Shown here one piece after another: positions 39,913-48,277 of a DNA stretch of 64,000 bases (positions within the stretch are counted from its first letter, which is position 1; each line of letters starts with the position of its first letter). The stretch spans positions 1 to 64,000 of the forward strand of contig VXQT01000025.1 of NCBI GenBank assembly GCA_009838915.1, given 5' to 3'. The notes below the pieces were generated by a model that saw only the letters and a list, made by a program, of their open reading frames with translations, searched no databases and had not been told where the DNA came from. The DNA is from Chloroflexota bacterium (GTDB lineage Bacteria; Chloroflexota; Dehalococcoidia; Bin125). A program made the position numbers and the translations under genes.

Positions 39913-42435
39913 ATGGCCAGAGCGGACTCACTTCAGAGCACGGAATCGACGGGCGATCGCGGCCTGCCGAGACTCGCGGGCCTCGACGGCATTCGCGGCC
40001 TCGCGGCCCTGGCCGTCGTGTTCTATCACGCCGGCGTCGCCTGGCTGCCGGCCGGATTCCTCGGCGTCGATGTGTTCTTCGTCGTCTCGGGATTCTTGAT
40101 CACCGCGCTGTTGATCTCGGAGCGCGACCAAGACGGCAAGAACAACCTACTCCAGTTCTGGCTGCGCCGCGCAAGGCGATTGCTGCCCGTCCTGGCGCTC
40201 GTGCTGATCGTGACCACCGTCTACGCCGCGTTCATGCTCCAGGACACGCTGATCGATCACCTGCGCGAGGTGCTGGTCGCCGCCGTCTACATCACCAACT
40301 GGGACCTGATCGTGCGCGGCGTCTCGTACTTCGAGATGTTCGAACGACCCTCGCAACTGCGCCACCTGTGGTCGCTGGCCGTCGAGGAGCAGTTCTACGT
40401 GATCTGGCCGCTGTTCTTCGCCGGGCTCGCCCGGCTAATGCGCTTGCGCTGGGTGTGGTGCATTGTGGCCGGCCTGGCGGCGCTCTCGGTGGTCTGGATG
40501 GCCCTGTTGTTCACGCCCGGAGACGAACCGTCGCGGGTCTACTTCGGCAGCGACGCGCGAGCCTTCACAATCCTGATCGGTGTGGCCGCCGCCTTCGTCT
40601 GGAAGCCCTGGCGGCGGTCCTGGAGCGCACCGCTCGGCGCGCTGACGGATGCACTGGCGCTCGCTGCACTAGTCGGACTCGGCCTGATCATGGTCGTCGG
40701 CCGGCACTGGAGCGACTGGATGTACCCGTGGGGCCTGCTGGCCACGTCGTTCGCGACGATCGTGCTGGTTGCGTTCGTGGTCCGGCCGGGATCGCTGATC
40801 GGCCGCGCACTGGAAGCGGCGCCGTTGCGCTGGATGGGCGAGCGCAGTTACAGCATCTACCTCTGGCACTGGCCGGTCCTGCTGGCGCTGCAGTGGGAGT
40901 TCAACTTCGTCCCCAACACAGTCCTGACCGTTGCGGTCGGACTCGCGGCGACGTTCATCCTCGCCGAACTGAGCTACCGATTCGTCGAACGGCCGATGCG
41001 CCGGCCCGACTTCTGGAGCCTGGCGCGGATGCGCGGACGACTCCGTGAGCTGCGTCCCTTCTTGGTGGCGACGGCGTCGCTGGCAGCCGTCGTGTTGCTG
41101 GCCCTGGTCGCCGGCTTCGCGCTTCTGCCCGGGCGCTCGCTCTCGGACCTGGTGTTCACGGTCGGAGCCGAGCAGTCTGGCTATGAGTCGGAGCGCCGCG
41201 ACGACGCGGTTGAACTCGATCAGCCAGTGCAACCGCTGCCGATTCGACCAACCCAGGACAACCGGCTCACCGGGACGGTCGGCCTCGGTTCGGACGCTGC
41301 GGCGGCGCAGACGACGCCAGGCGCCGGCGACATCCCGCCAAACATGAGACCGATCGAGCGAGACGCGACCAGTGATCCGCCGCCGGGCGCAGCATTGAGC
41401 GAATCGGCGAACATGACGTCGTTGGCAGACGGTGACGACCCATCTGCCCTTGTGAGGCAGCCGCCGCTCGTCGCGTATCCACCGGGTGACTACTACGCGC
41501 GCTACACAATTCGAGCCGGAGACCATCTCAACGGCATCTCGCGTCAGTTCGATACCACGATTGATGAGCTGGCACGTCTCAACGGAGAAGAGATCCTTCG
41601 GATCATCCACCCCGGTGACGTGTTGCAGGTGCCTTGCCCAGGTTCCGCGCCCTGCACGTTCCTACGGTTGGAGCAGCAGGGTCAAGGCTGTGTGTCTCTG
41701 CAATCGCCGCAGTCGTTGGATGTGCAAGAGCAAGTCCTACCGGTCTGTACATCAGGCACGATGCTCGTCTCGCTGCCACTGCGGCTGAGCGCGGTGCCCA
41801 CGCACGCGCTCAGTTCGCTACCCCGATGGGAGTGGAACGGGTCCGAGACTGAGGGGCTCGACTTCACCCTGCTGCGCGACCACACCGATCCGGATCTCGC
41901 TGCGGCGACTGTACTCAAGCTAGTCCACGGCCTACCGCCGCTGGCGATCGGCGACTCCGTGATGGCAGGCGCCAAGTCGCAGTTGGAGGAGGTCGGAATC
42001 GAGGTGAACGCGGAGATCGGACGTCAGGCCTACTACGGATTCGCTGCGCTGAAGCAGGATCGCGAGCGCAACGGTCCACGCGACACCGTGATCTTCCAGG
42101 CCATCGGACAGCACTTCGTGGACGGTCGCGGCTTCGGCAAGTTGCTCAAGGCCGCGGAGGGAGTGCGGCACTTGATCGTCCTCACGCGCCAGTTTCCGCC
42201 TCGCGAACCGCTGCTCAGCTATGAGCGCGACACCAACAAGATGCTGCGCGAGGAAGCCGCCAAGCATGATTGGGTCACGCTGGTCGACTGGAATGAAATC
42301 ACCAATGGACGCGAAGCGGAAGTGTCCTGGGACGGCACACACCTGAATCTGCTGGGGCGGCAGCTGTATGCGGACCAGATCCTTGCCGCAATCGTCAGTC
42401 GCCCACCGCCGCTCCTGGCGCTGTCGGACTGGTGA
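39913..42435 (+). CDS. Membrane acyltransferase (OafA/YrhL type) with internal LysM and C-terminal SGNH-like domain
   Basis: 840 residues. Residues 20-400 form an acyltransferase-3 integral membrane domain ('RLAGLDGIRGLAALAVVFYHAGVAWLPAGFLGVDVFFVVSGFLIT', 'RRARRLLPVL', 'HLWSLAVEEQFYVIWPL', 'YSIYLWHWPVLL') with about ten membrane segments. A polar linker leads to a LysM domain near residue 520 ('YYARYTIRAGDHLNGISRQFDTTIDELARLNGEEILRIIHPGDVLQVP'). The end is an SGNH-like esterase/transferase ('LAIGDSVMAGA', 'WDGTHLNLLG'). It would O-acetylate an exported polysaccharide or peptidoglycan; LysM may tether it to glycan. It begins six bases after the mccB stop. Confidence 0.87.
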   Translation: MARADSLQSTESTGDRGLPRLAGLDGIRGLAALAVVFYHAGVAWLPAGFLGVDVFFVVSGFLITALLISERDQDGKNNLLQFWLRRARRLLPVLALVLIVTTVYAAFMLQDTLIDHLREVLVAAVYITNWDLIVRGVSYFEMFERPSQLRHLWSLAVEEQFYVIWPLFFAGLARLMRLRWVWCIVAGLAALSVVWMALLFTPGDEPSRVYFGSDARAFTILIGVAAAFVWKPWRRSWSAPLGALTDALALAALVGLGLIMVVGRHWSDWMYPWGLLATSFATIVLVAFVVRPGSLIGRALEAAPLRWMGERSYSIYLWHWPVLLALQWEFNFVPNTVLTVAVGLAATFILAELSYRFVERPMRRPDFWSLARMRGRLRELRPFLVATASLAAVVLLALVAGFALLPGRSLSDLVFTVGAEQSGYESERRDDAVELDQPVQPLPIRPTQDNRLTGTVGLGSDAAAAQTTPGAGDIPPNMRPIERDATSDPPPGAALSESANMTSLADGDDPSALVRQPPLVAYPPGDYYARYTIRAGDHLNGISRQFDTTIDELARLNGEEILRIIHPGDVLQVPCPGSAPCTFLRLEQQGQGCVSLQSPQSLDVQEQVLPVCTSGTMLVSLPLRLSAVPTHALSSLPRWEWNGSETEGLDFTLLRDHTDPDLAAATVLKLVHGLPPLAIGDSVMAGAKSQLEEVGIEVNAEIGRQAYYGFAALKQDRERNGPRDTVIFQAIGQHFVDGRGFGKLLKAAEGVRHLIVLTRQFPPREPLLSYERDTNKMLREEAAKHDWVTLVDWNEITNGREAEVSWDGTHLNLLGRQLYADQILAAIVSRPPPLLALSDW

Positions 42436-42441
42436 GCACAA

Positions 42442-42516
42442 CTCCCCTCTCCCCCCCGCTCGGCGGAGGGAGATGCCGAAAGCCTGCCCCCAAGAAGGCG
42501 GGGGGCAGAGGGAGGA
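42442..42516. repeat. G/C-rich palindromic repeat, extended variant of type A
   Basis: CTCCCCTCTCCCCCCCGC-tcg-GCGGAGGGAGATGCCGAAAGCCTGCCCCC-aagaa-GGCGGGGGGCAGAGGGAGG, with an inserted second hairpin. Between convergent acyltransferase and SnoaL-like genes. Confidence 0.8.
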
Positions 42517-42522
42517 TCTGCG

Positions 42523-42939
42523 TCACTCAGGCAGGGACTGACCGTAGCCCGTGACCGAGACGACGTCGCGCCGCTTGAACAGCCACTCGCCGGCGACCTT
42601 GACGATGACATCCTCGTAGCCAAGCAGGATCGACGCCACCGAGCCGTCCGGCGAGGGGACCTTGAAGTCGAGGAAACACTTGTGATTGCAGGTGTCGCCG
42701 TCCATCTCGAAGAGGTGGTTGTCGGTGAAGTGCATGCCACCTGGGAAGGCCTCGGCGAGCTGGCCGCAGAACGCGACCAACGCTTCTCGGCCCTCGGCCT
42801 GCCCGGCCGGTCCCGCGAACACGCCATCCTCGGTGAACGTAGCCGCCCAGCCCACGCCGTCGGCCTGGTCCACGGTGTAGTTGTAGACCGAGCAGAGATC
42901 GATGATCTCGAATCGATCCTCCAGTGAAATCTTGCCCAT
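42523..42939 (-). CDS. SnoaL-like (NTF2-fold) protein
   Basis: 138 residues. 'DRFEIIDLCSVYNYTVDQADGVGWAATFTEDGVFAGPAGQAEGREALVAFCGQLAEAFPGGMHFTDNHLFEMDGDTCNHKCFLDF' is the NTF2-like cone fold used by SnoaL-type polyketide cyclases, ketosteroid isomerase and dioxygenase small subunits. It may be an isomerase/hydratase or a binding protein; no exact function can be assigned. ATG 42939 with GGAGCG upstream is chosen; the track's N-terminus is repeat-derived. Confidence 0.78.
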   Translation of the reverse strand: MGKISLEDRFEIIDLCSVYNYTVDQADGVGWAATFTEDGVFAGPAGQAEGREALVAFCGQLAEAFPGGMHFTDNHLFEMDGDTCNHKCFLDFKVPSPDGSVASILLGYEDVIVKVAGEWLFKRRDVVSVTGYGQSLPE

Positions 42940-42974
42940 GCCAACGCTCCTAACCAGCAATTGTTGCCTGTGAA

Positions 42975-43022
42975 CTCTCTCCCCCGCTCCGCGGGGGGAG
43001 ATGCGGAAGGCAGAGGGCGGCT
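42975..43022. repeat. G/C-rich palindromic repeat (type A)
   Basis: CTCTCTCCCCCGC-tcc-GCGGGGGGAGATGCGGAAGGCAGAGGGCGGC, between SnoaL-like and RidA-like genes, same orientation as 1421. Confidence 0.85.
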
Positions 43023-43041
43023 CCGCCAACGAGCAATGCGG

Positions 43042-43440
43042 TCAGTCCAGCACCGCGATTGCCTCAACCTCGATCATGAACTCCGGCGCCGCCAACGCCT
43101 GCACGCCGATCAGGGTACTCGCGGGGGCGGTCGTGCCCTCGAAGACCGCCTTGCGCGCGTCGTTCAGCGCGCGACCCATTTCAGGGTCGTAGTTGACGAT
43201 GTAGACATTGGTTTTGGCCACGTCAGCCGGCGTCGCGCCCGCCGCTTCAAGCGCCACCGCGAGATTCTCGTACGCCTTCCTGGCCTGGGCGGCGAAGTCG
43301 CCCACGCCGACAATGCCGCCGTCCACGTCCCACGCGACCTGTCCCGATATGTAGATCGTCTTGCTGCCGGTGGCCGCGACAACCTGCGTGAACGACCTCA
43401 TGTTGACCAGTCCATCGGGAAGGATGTGCTCCAGTGCCAT
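43042..43440 (-). CDS. RidA/YjgF-family protein
   Basis: 132 residues. 'ILPDGLVNMRSFTQVVAATGSKTIYISGQVAWDVDGGIVGVGDFAAQARKAYENLAVALEAAGATPADVAKTNVYIVN' matches the Rid family trimer fold, and 'PASTLIGVQALAAPEFMIEVEAIAVLD' ends with the conserved EVEAIA. RidA hydrolyses reactive enamines/imines made by PLP enzymes; this could be a related subgroup because the usual 'R' in the active site lies in a different context here. AGAGGAG precedes ATG 43440. Divergent from the nitroreductase. Confidence 0.85.
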   Translation of the reverse strand: MALEHILPDGLVNMRSFTQVVAATGSKTIYISGQVAWDVDGGIVGVGDFAAQARKAYENLAVALEAAGATPADVAKTNVYIVNYDPEMGRALNDARKAVFEGTTAPASTLIGVQALAAPEFMIEVEAIAVLD

Positions 43441-43482
43441 GAATGCTCCTCTGGCTGTTTGCGTGAAGAATCGGTCTCGTTG

Positions 43483-43500
43483 GACGCTTACGATAGCGTC
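43483..43500. promoter_or_regulatory. Palindrome covering divergent -10 boxes
   Basis: GACGCT-TACGAT-AGCGTC between the divergent RidA-like and nitroreductase genes. TACGAT reads as a -10 box on the plus strand, and TATCGT, one base offset, reads as one on the minus strand. A dimeric repressor bound here would cover both promoters. Confidence 0.35.
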
Positions 43501-43539
43501 GAATGCGATCTCCCGTCTGATCGACGAAGGAAGCAGAAC

Positions 43540-44172
43540 ATGCCACGCTACGGACGACTCGGACTGCCGCTGTACGAAGCCATCTACTCGATGCGCGCGA
43601 TTCGCCGGATGCGGCCCGATCCGGTTTCCGACGAGGACCTGGAGATCATCCTCGATGCCGCGCGTCAGGCGCCCAACGGCGGCAACGCGCAACCCTGGCA
43701 CTTCATCGTCGTGCGCGATCCGCAGCTCAAGCGCGAGCTGGGAACGCTCTACCACGAGGCCTGGTGGGCCAAGCGGGCGGACGAGGGCATCGAGGGACCC
43801 GATCATCCCGCCTTCGAGAATCCGGTGCGCCGCTCGGCGATGCGGCTCGCGGACGAGATCGGCGAGGCCCCGGTGATGATCCTGCTCTGCGCCACTGCGC
43901 AGGGGCCGGGCGCCGCGAACTCGGTGATCCCCTCGGTCCAGAACCTGTTGCTCGCCGCTCGCGGCCTGGGCATCGGCGGCACGATCACCACGCTGCATCC
44001 GGTCGTCGACGACCGCGTCAAGGCGCTCATGGAGATTCCCGACGAGGCGCAGATCGTCTACTGCGTCCCCCTCGGCTATCCCCGAGGCCGCTTCGGCCCC
44101 CTCAATCGAAAGCCGCTGCGCGAGATCGTCTCGGAGGACAAGTGGGGCTCAACGCCGGATTGGATTGCGTAG
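43540..44172 (+). CDS. Nitroreductase-family flavoprotein
   Basis: 210 residues. 'PLYEAIYSMRAIRRMRPDPVSDEDLEIILDAARQAPNGGNAQPWHFIVVRD' is the nitroreductase FMN-binding N-terminus, and 'SVIPSVQNLLLAARGLGIGGTITTL' and 'VPLGYPRGRFGP' complete the fold. It transfers electrons from NAD(P)H to flavin-reactive substrates. The AAGGAAG site supports ATG 43540; the track's start at 42961 crosses two other genes. It is distinct in sequence from the nitroreductase at 21941. Confidence 0.9.
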   Translation: MPRYGRLGLPLYEAIYSMRAIRRMRPDPVSDEDLEIILDAARQAPNGGNAQPWHFIVVRDPQLKRELGTLYHEAWWAKRADEGIEGPDHPAFENPVRRSAMRLADEIGEAPVMILLCATAQGPGAANSVIPSVQNLLLAARGLGIGGTITTLHPVVDDRVKALMEIPDEAQIVYCVPLGYPRGRFGPLNRKPLREIVSEDKWGSTPDWIA

Positions 44173-44181
44173 GGCTACTCG

Positions 44182-44304
44182 GAAGCTCCCCCTGTGGGGG
44201 AGCTGTCGCAGAGCGACTGAGGGGGGCGGCCACTGCATCGTCACCAGTTGACCCAGAGGCCCCCTCCGCCCCTGCGGGGCACCTCCCCCAGAGGGGGAGG
44301 TCTT
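44182..44304. repeat. Two palindromic repeat units (type C) between convergent genes
   Basis: GAAGCTCCCCCTGTGGGGGAGCTGTCGCAGAGCGACTGAGGGGGG (44182-44226), then AGGCCCCCTCCGCCCCTGCGGGGCACCTCCCCCAGAGGGGGAGG (44256-44300). The first matches the element at 26771. They may serve as a two-way terminator. Confidence 0.75.
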
Positions 44305-44318
44305 CCCTGAGGCCCTTA

Positions 44319-45428
44319 CTACGGCACCAGCATCGACCGTGACACGTTCGTTTCCCGCTCGTGCCACTCACTGTCTTCAAAGGCCCGGTTGACGTCGGCC
44401 AGCGGGTAGGTGTGCGAGACGATTTTGTCGTAGGGGATGTCGCGCTGGTTCTTGAGCAGCATGTCCATCATCAGCGGCAGCAAGTGCGGCCGGTACATCA
44501 CCGAGCCCATGATCTTCTTGCCGCTGAGGATCGTGCTGGGGTCAATCTCCACCGTGCGGCCGCGAACAATGTCGCCGATCTCGACGAAGGTGCCGCCGTT
44601 GGCGAGGTAGGTCAAACCCTCAGCCAACAACTCGGCGCGGCCGACGAGTTCCATCACGATGTTCGCGCCGCGACCCTCGGTCAGCTCCCAGACGGCGCGG
44701 CGACGGGTATCGGGGGTATTGAACTCCTCGATGTTGATCGTGTGGTCGGCGCCGAACTCCTCGGCCAGGGCCAGCCGCTGGGGCAGGCGGTCGAGCACGA
44801 TCACCTTGTGCGCGCCCATGTCCTTGGCCATCGCGGTCGCATTGAGGCCAAGTCCGCCCGCGCCCTGGATGACGACGAAGTCGTTCTCCTTGCAGCCGGC
44901 GCGCATCAGGCCCTCGGTCGTGGTGCCCATGGCGCAGTTGACGAAGCCCAGCACCTCGTCGGGCAGTTCGTCCGGCACCTTGAACACGGGATGGTTGGGT
45001 CGCAGGTAGTAGTAGTCGGCGTAGGTGCCGGTGAAGAACGGTTCGACACCGGCCTCGCGCGACCACGCGCCCCGGTCCGAGCACCAGTTGGGCTCACCCC
45101 GCGAGCACTGGTAGCAGCGTCCGCAGGGCGTAATCGCCGAGTACATCAGCCGGTCGCCGACGGCAATCTCGCGGCCCAACGAGTCGGTTGAGACGCCGTC
45201 GCCGAGCGCGTGCACCACGCCGGTGCCCTCGTGCCCCATCACGCGGCCGTTGGCCGGCAACGGAGTTTCGACCATGTCCCCGCGCCAGGTGTGCAGATCG
45301 GAGCCGCAAACCCCCGCCTGGGTGATACGCAGCACGATCGCGCCCGGTTCCGGTTCGGGAACCTGATACTCCTCAATCACAAACGGCTGCTGATACTCCT
45401 TGACGATGACAACTCGTCCGGTAGCCAT
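44319..45428 (-). CDS. Zinc-dependent medium-chain alcohol dehydrogenase
   Basis: 369 residues. 'AGVCGSDLHTWRGDM' and 'MGHEGTG' hold the catalytic zinc ligands, 'TPCGRCYQCSRGEPNWC' the four structural-zinc cysteines, and 'VIQGAGGLGLNATAMAKDMGAHKVIVLDRLPQRL' the NAD(P) Rossmann motif. It oxidises an alcohol or polyol; substrate unknown. GGAGAGGAG precedes the ATG, and TAGACT lies upstream as a -10 candidate. It is separate from the dioxygenase-like gene upstream by about 150 bases. Confidence 0.92.
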   Translation of the reverse strand: MATGRVVIVKEYQQPFVIEEYQVPEPEPGAIVLRITQAGVCGSDLHTWRGDMVETPLPANGRVMGHEGTGVVHALGDGVSTDSLGREIAVGDRLMYSAITPCGRCYQCSRGEPNWCSDRGAWSREAGVEPFFTGTYADYYYLRPNHPVFKVPDELPDEVLGFVNCAMGTTTEGLMRAGCKENDFVVIQGAGGLGLNATAMAKDMGAHKVIVLDRLPQRLALAEEFGADHTINIEEFNTPDTRRRAVWELTEGRGANIVMELVGRAELLAEGLTYLANGGTFVEIGDIVRGRTVEIDPSTILSGKKIMGSVMYRPHLLPLMMDMLLKNQRDIPYDKIVSHTYPLADVNRAFEDSEWHERETNVSRSMLVP

Positions 45429-45575
45429 GATCGCGCTCCTCTCCAGCCTGCTGGTGCTGGGAGTCTAGGCATTCTGGATTGCCCTGGAGGCAGCACGGTC
45501 CGCTCAGATGCGGCGCCGACAGCGACCACGCCGCACTCAGGCGGCCCTGCAGCGAACCGAAGCGACGGGGATCAG

Positions 45576-46493
45576 CTAACTCTTGCGACGATCCTCATAG
45601 GTGTCGAAGAAGCGGTTCTTGACGGTTTTCTGGTTTTCGTAGATTGAGCCTTGCTTGGGCGAGGCCGGCAGTGGCAGATAGGCGGGGACGTTGGTCTGGC
45701 GCGGCTGCTCGACCGGTTCCCCGGCGCACATGAAGCTCCAGTATTGCTCCAGCGACTGCGGGCCCAGGCCCATGATCGGCCAGGCGTCGGCGGCGGCGTA
45801 GCCGAAGAGCAGGAGGCGGCGCGGATTCTCCGAGCGGTTGAGCGCCGAGCCGTGCATGATCCGCACGTGGTGGAAGGAAACCGAACCGGCCGGACCCTCC
45901 AGCGCAACCAGGTCCTTCTCCATATCCCAGTCGAAGTTTTCGGGCTCGACCGCGCCGGTGAAGTATCGCTCCTCGGGGTGGTGGTGGTCGTAGATCGGGC
46001 GCTTGTGCGAGCCGGGCACGACCAGCAGCGGACCGTTGATCGCGTAGCAGTCGTCGAGCAGGATGCCGGCGGCGAGCAGATCGTCGTTGGTGTGCGGGTA
46101 GAAGGGCCAGTCCTGGTGCCATTCGACCGGCGCGCCATACTCGGCCGCCTTCATGTTCAGCTTGTCGTTCTGCAGCCGCACGTTGGGGCCGATCAGCGCG
46201 GTCACGACTTCCATCAGCACGGGGTGCTGGGCCAGCTCGCGGAAGAACGGCCAGTGCCATGACGGCGACTTGAGCCGCCGCACGCGCGGCTCCTCCGGCG
46301 TGTGCGAGTCCTCGAGGTCGTACTGCGCGTTGTGGTCGGTCAACCCTGCCGCCTCGGCGACGATCCGGTCGGTCTCGTCGCGCAGTGCCTGCAGTACGTC
46401 GTCGGGCAGCAGCTTGGGCATCAGCAGGTAGCCGTTCTCGTGGTAGAAATCGACCTGCTCCTGGGTGATCGTCGGCGCGGCGGCGGTGGTCAT
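45576..46493 (-). CDS. Phytanoyl-CoA dioxygenase-family (Fe(II)/2-oxoglutarate) oxygenase
   Basis: 305 residues. 'ITQEQVDFYHENGYLLMPKLLPDDVLQALRDETDRIV' is the typical PhyH start. 'VEWHQDWPFYPHTND' holds the His-X-Asp iron ligands, and 'VSFHHVRIMHGSALNRSENPRRLLLFGY' the distal His and the Arg that binds 2-oxoglutarate. It hydroxylates a small molecule or acyl group. GAGGAG precedes the ATG and TATCCT lies upstream. Divergent from the gamma-glutamyltransferase-like gene. Confidence 0.9.
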   Translation of the reverse strand: MTTAAAPTITQEQVDFYHENGYLLMPKLLPDDVLQALRDETDRIVAEAAGLTDHNAQYDLEDSHTPEEPRVRRLKSPSWHWPFFRELAQHPVLMEVVTALIGPNVRLQNDKLNMKAAEYGAPVEWHQDWPFYPHTNDDLLAAGILLDDCYAINGPLLVVPGSHKRPIYDHHHPEERYFTGAVEPENFDWDMEKDLVALEGPAGSVSFHHVRIMHGSALNRSENPRRLLLFGYAAADAWPIMGLGPQSLEQYWSFMCAGEPVEQPRQTNVPAYLPLPASPKQGSIYENQKTVKNRFFDTYEDRRKS

Positions 46494-46557
46494 GTCTGCT
46501 CCTCAAGCATTGTCGATTCACAGGATAGACACCGAGATCAGAGCGACGCCGGCTTGG

Positions 46558-46611
46558 TCCTCTCCCCCCGCTCCGCGGGGGGAGATGTCCCGCAGGGACA
46601 GAGGGGGGCAC
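46558..46611. repeat. G/C-rich palindromic repeat (type A variant)
   Basis: CTCTCCCCCCGC-tcc-GCGGGGGGAGATGTCCCGCAGGGACAGAGGGGGGC: the tail hairpin GCCGAAGGC is replaced by GTCCCGCAGGGAC, a compensatory change that preserves pairing. Confidence 0.85.
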
Positions 46612-46621
46612 CGCCGTTGCC

Positions 46622-46627
46622 TAGAAT
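46622..46627 (+). promoter_or_regulatory. -10 box of the gamma-glutamyltransferase-like gene
   Basis: TAGAAT seven bases before ATG 46635, consistent with a leaderless transcript. It overlaps the alternative ATG at 46626, which argues against that start. Confidence 0.4.
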
Positions 46628-46634
46628 GTCCCAC

Positions 46635-48269
46635 ATGACAAACCTCCCCGAACACCCCTTCCGCTTTGAATCTCGACGCTCGCCCGTGCTCTCGCGCAAG
46701 GGCATTGTCGCCAGCAGCCAGCCGCTGGCGTCGCTGGCCGGACTGCGCATCCTGCGCGAGGGCGGCAACGCCGCCGACGCCGCCGTCGGTGCGGCGGCGG
46801 CACTGGCGGTGGTCGAGCCGACCTCGACCGGCATCGGCGGCGACTGCTTCTGCCTCTTCTACCGGACCGACGATCAGTCTGTCTCGGCGATGAACGGCAG
46901 CGGACGCGCACCGGCGGCGCTGGACCTCGACGTGGTCGAGCGTTGCGGCGGCTGGGACCGGCAGGGCCCTCACGCAGTCACGGTGCCGGGATCGATCATG
47001 GGCTGGCACGACACGGTGTCGCGGTTCGGACGGATGACGCTTGCCGACGTGCTCCAGCCCGCGATTGAGATCGCCGAAGAGGGCTTCGTGATGACGCCCG
47101 CGATCGCTCGGGGCTGGGCTGGTCAGGCCGAGCTGCTGGCGGACACGGGACCGGCCGGCCAGGACCTGCTGCTGGACGGCGCAGCGCCGCGCGCGGGCGA
47201 GGTCTGGGTCAACCCGCTGATCGCGAGGGTGATGCGCGAGGTCGCCGAGGGTGGTCCCGACGCCTTCTATCGGGGACCGCCGGCGGAGCGCATCGTCGAG
47301 GCGCTGGAGGGGCACGGCGGCGTGATGGCGCTCAGCGATCTCGCCGGTCATTGCTCCACGTTCGACGACGCGATCTCGACGACATACCGACGTCACCGTG
47401 TCTGGGAGTGTCCGCCCAACGGTCAGGGGATCACCACGCTGATGGCGCTCAACATCCTCGAGGGATTCGAGATCGACCGGCTCGAGGCGCGCTCGCCTGA
47501 GGCGCTGCACCTGATCATTGAGTCGCTGCGCCTGGCCTTCGCCGACGCCCGCGCGCTGGTCGCCGATCCCGCCAAGACCGATGTGCCGATCGACGAGATG
47601 CTGAGCAAGGCGTACGCAGCGAAGCGGCGTCAGTTGATCTGCGAGGATCAGGCGATCGAGCTCGCCTCGTCCGGCTTCCTGCCCGGCAAGTCGGACACGG
47701 TGTATCTCTCCACCGCCGACGGCGAGGGCAACGCCTGCTCCTTCATCAACTCCAATTACGAAGGTTTCGGCAGTTGCATCGTCCCGAGCCAGTGCGGATT
47801 CAGCTTGCAGAATCGTGGCGCAGGATTCGTGGTCGACGACCCCGACCATCCCAACGCGCTGGCCGGCGGCAAGCGGCCCTACCACACGATTATGCCCTCG
47901 ATGATCACGCGTCCCGACGGCGGCCTGTTTGCCAGCTACGGCGTGATGGGCGGCTGGAATCAGCCCCAGGGACAGACGCAGGTGGTCGTCAACCTGCTCG
48001 ACCGGGGCATGGACGCGCAAACCGCGATCGATGCGCCGCGCGTCTCGATGTACGAGGAGCCGCCCAACGGCCGCATCTACGTCGAGGACACGTTCGGCGT
48101 CGAGGTGCTCGCGCTTCTGTCCGAGCTGGGTCATTCTGTGGTACCGGCGTCGGGCGCGATCCGCACCGGCGTCGTGGGCAAGGGCCAGATCATCTACCGG
48201 GACCCCGACTCCGGCGTCCTCTGGGGCGGCAGCGATCCCCGAGCCGACGGCTGCGCCGTCCCGTTGTGA
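46635..48269 (+). CDS. Gamma-glutamyltransferase-like Ntn-hydrolase
   Basis: About 544 residues. 'GIVASSQPLASLAGLRILREGGNAADAAVGAAAALAVVEPTSTGIGGDCFCLFYR' is the GGT large-subunit pattern. 'KSDTVYLSTADGEGNACSFINSNYEGFGSCIVPSQCGFSLQNRGAGF' contains the Thr of the self-cleavage site and nucleophile; the Tyr in DTVY replaces the His of classical GGT, as in the YwrD-like subgroup. It would cleave or transfer gamma-glutamyl or a related amide. No signal peptide is visible, unlike periplasmic GGT. ATG 46635 is preferred to ATG 46626; the track start at 46302 is antisense to another gene. Confidence 0.87.
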   Translation: MTNLPEHPFRFESRRSPVLSRKGIVASSQPLASLAGLRILREGGNAADAAVGAAAALAVVEPTSTGIGGDCFCLFYRTDDQSVSAMNGSGRAPAALDLDVVERCGGWDRQGPHAVTVPGSIMGWHDTVSRFGRMTLADVLQPAIEIAEEGFVMTPAIARGWAGQAELLADTGPAGQDLLLDGAAPRAGEVWVNPLIARVMREVAEGGPDAFYRGPPAERIVEALEGHGGVMALSDLAGHCSTFDDAISTTYRRHRVWECPPNGQGITTLMALNILEGFEIDRLEARSPEALHLIIESLRLAFADARALVADPAKTDVPIDEMLSKAYAAKRRQLICEDQAIELASSGFLPGKSDTVYLSTADGEGNACSFINSNYEGFGSCIVPSQCGFSLQNRGAGFVVDDPDHPNALAGGKRPYHTIMPSMITRPDGGLFASYGVMGGWNQPQGQTQVVVNLLDRGMDAQTAIDAPRVSMYEEPPNGRIYVEDTFGVEVLALLSELGHSVVPASGAIRTGVVGKGQIIYRDPDSGVLWGGSDPRADGCAVPL

Positions 48270-48277
48270 ACCGACGG

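Noticed and set aside
46518-48134. Minus-strand ORF of 538 codons
   Set aside because: Antisense to the gamma-glutamyltransferase-like gene; no recognisable domain.
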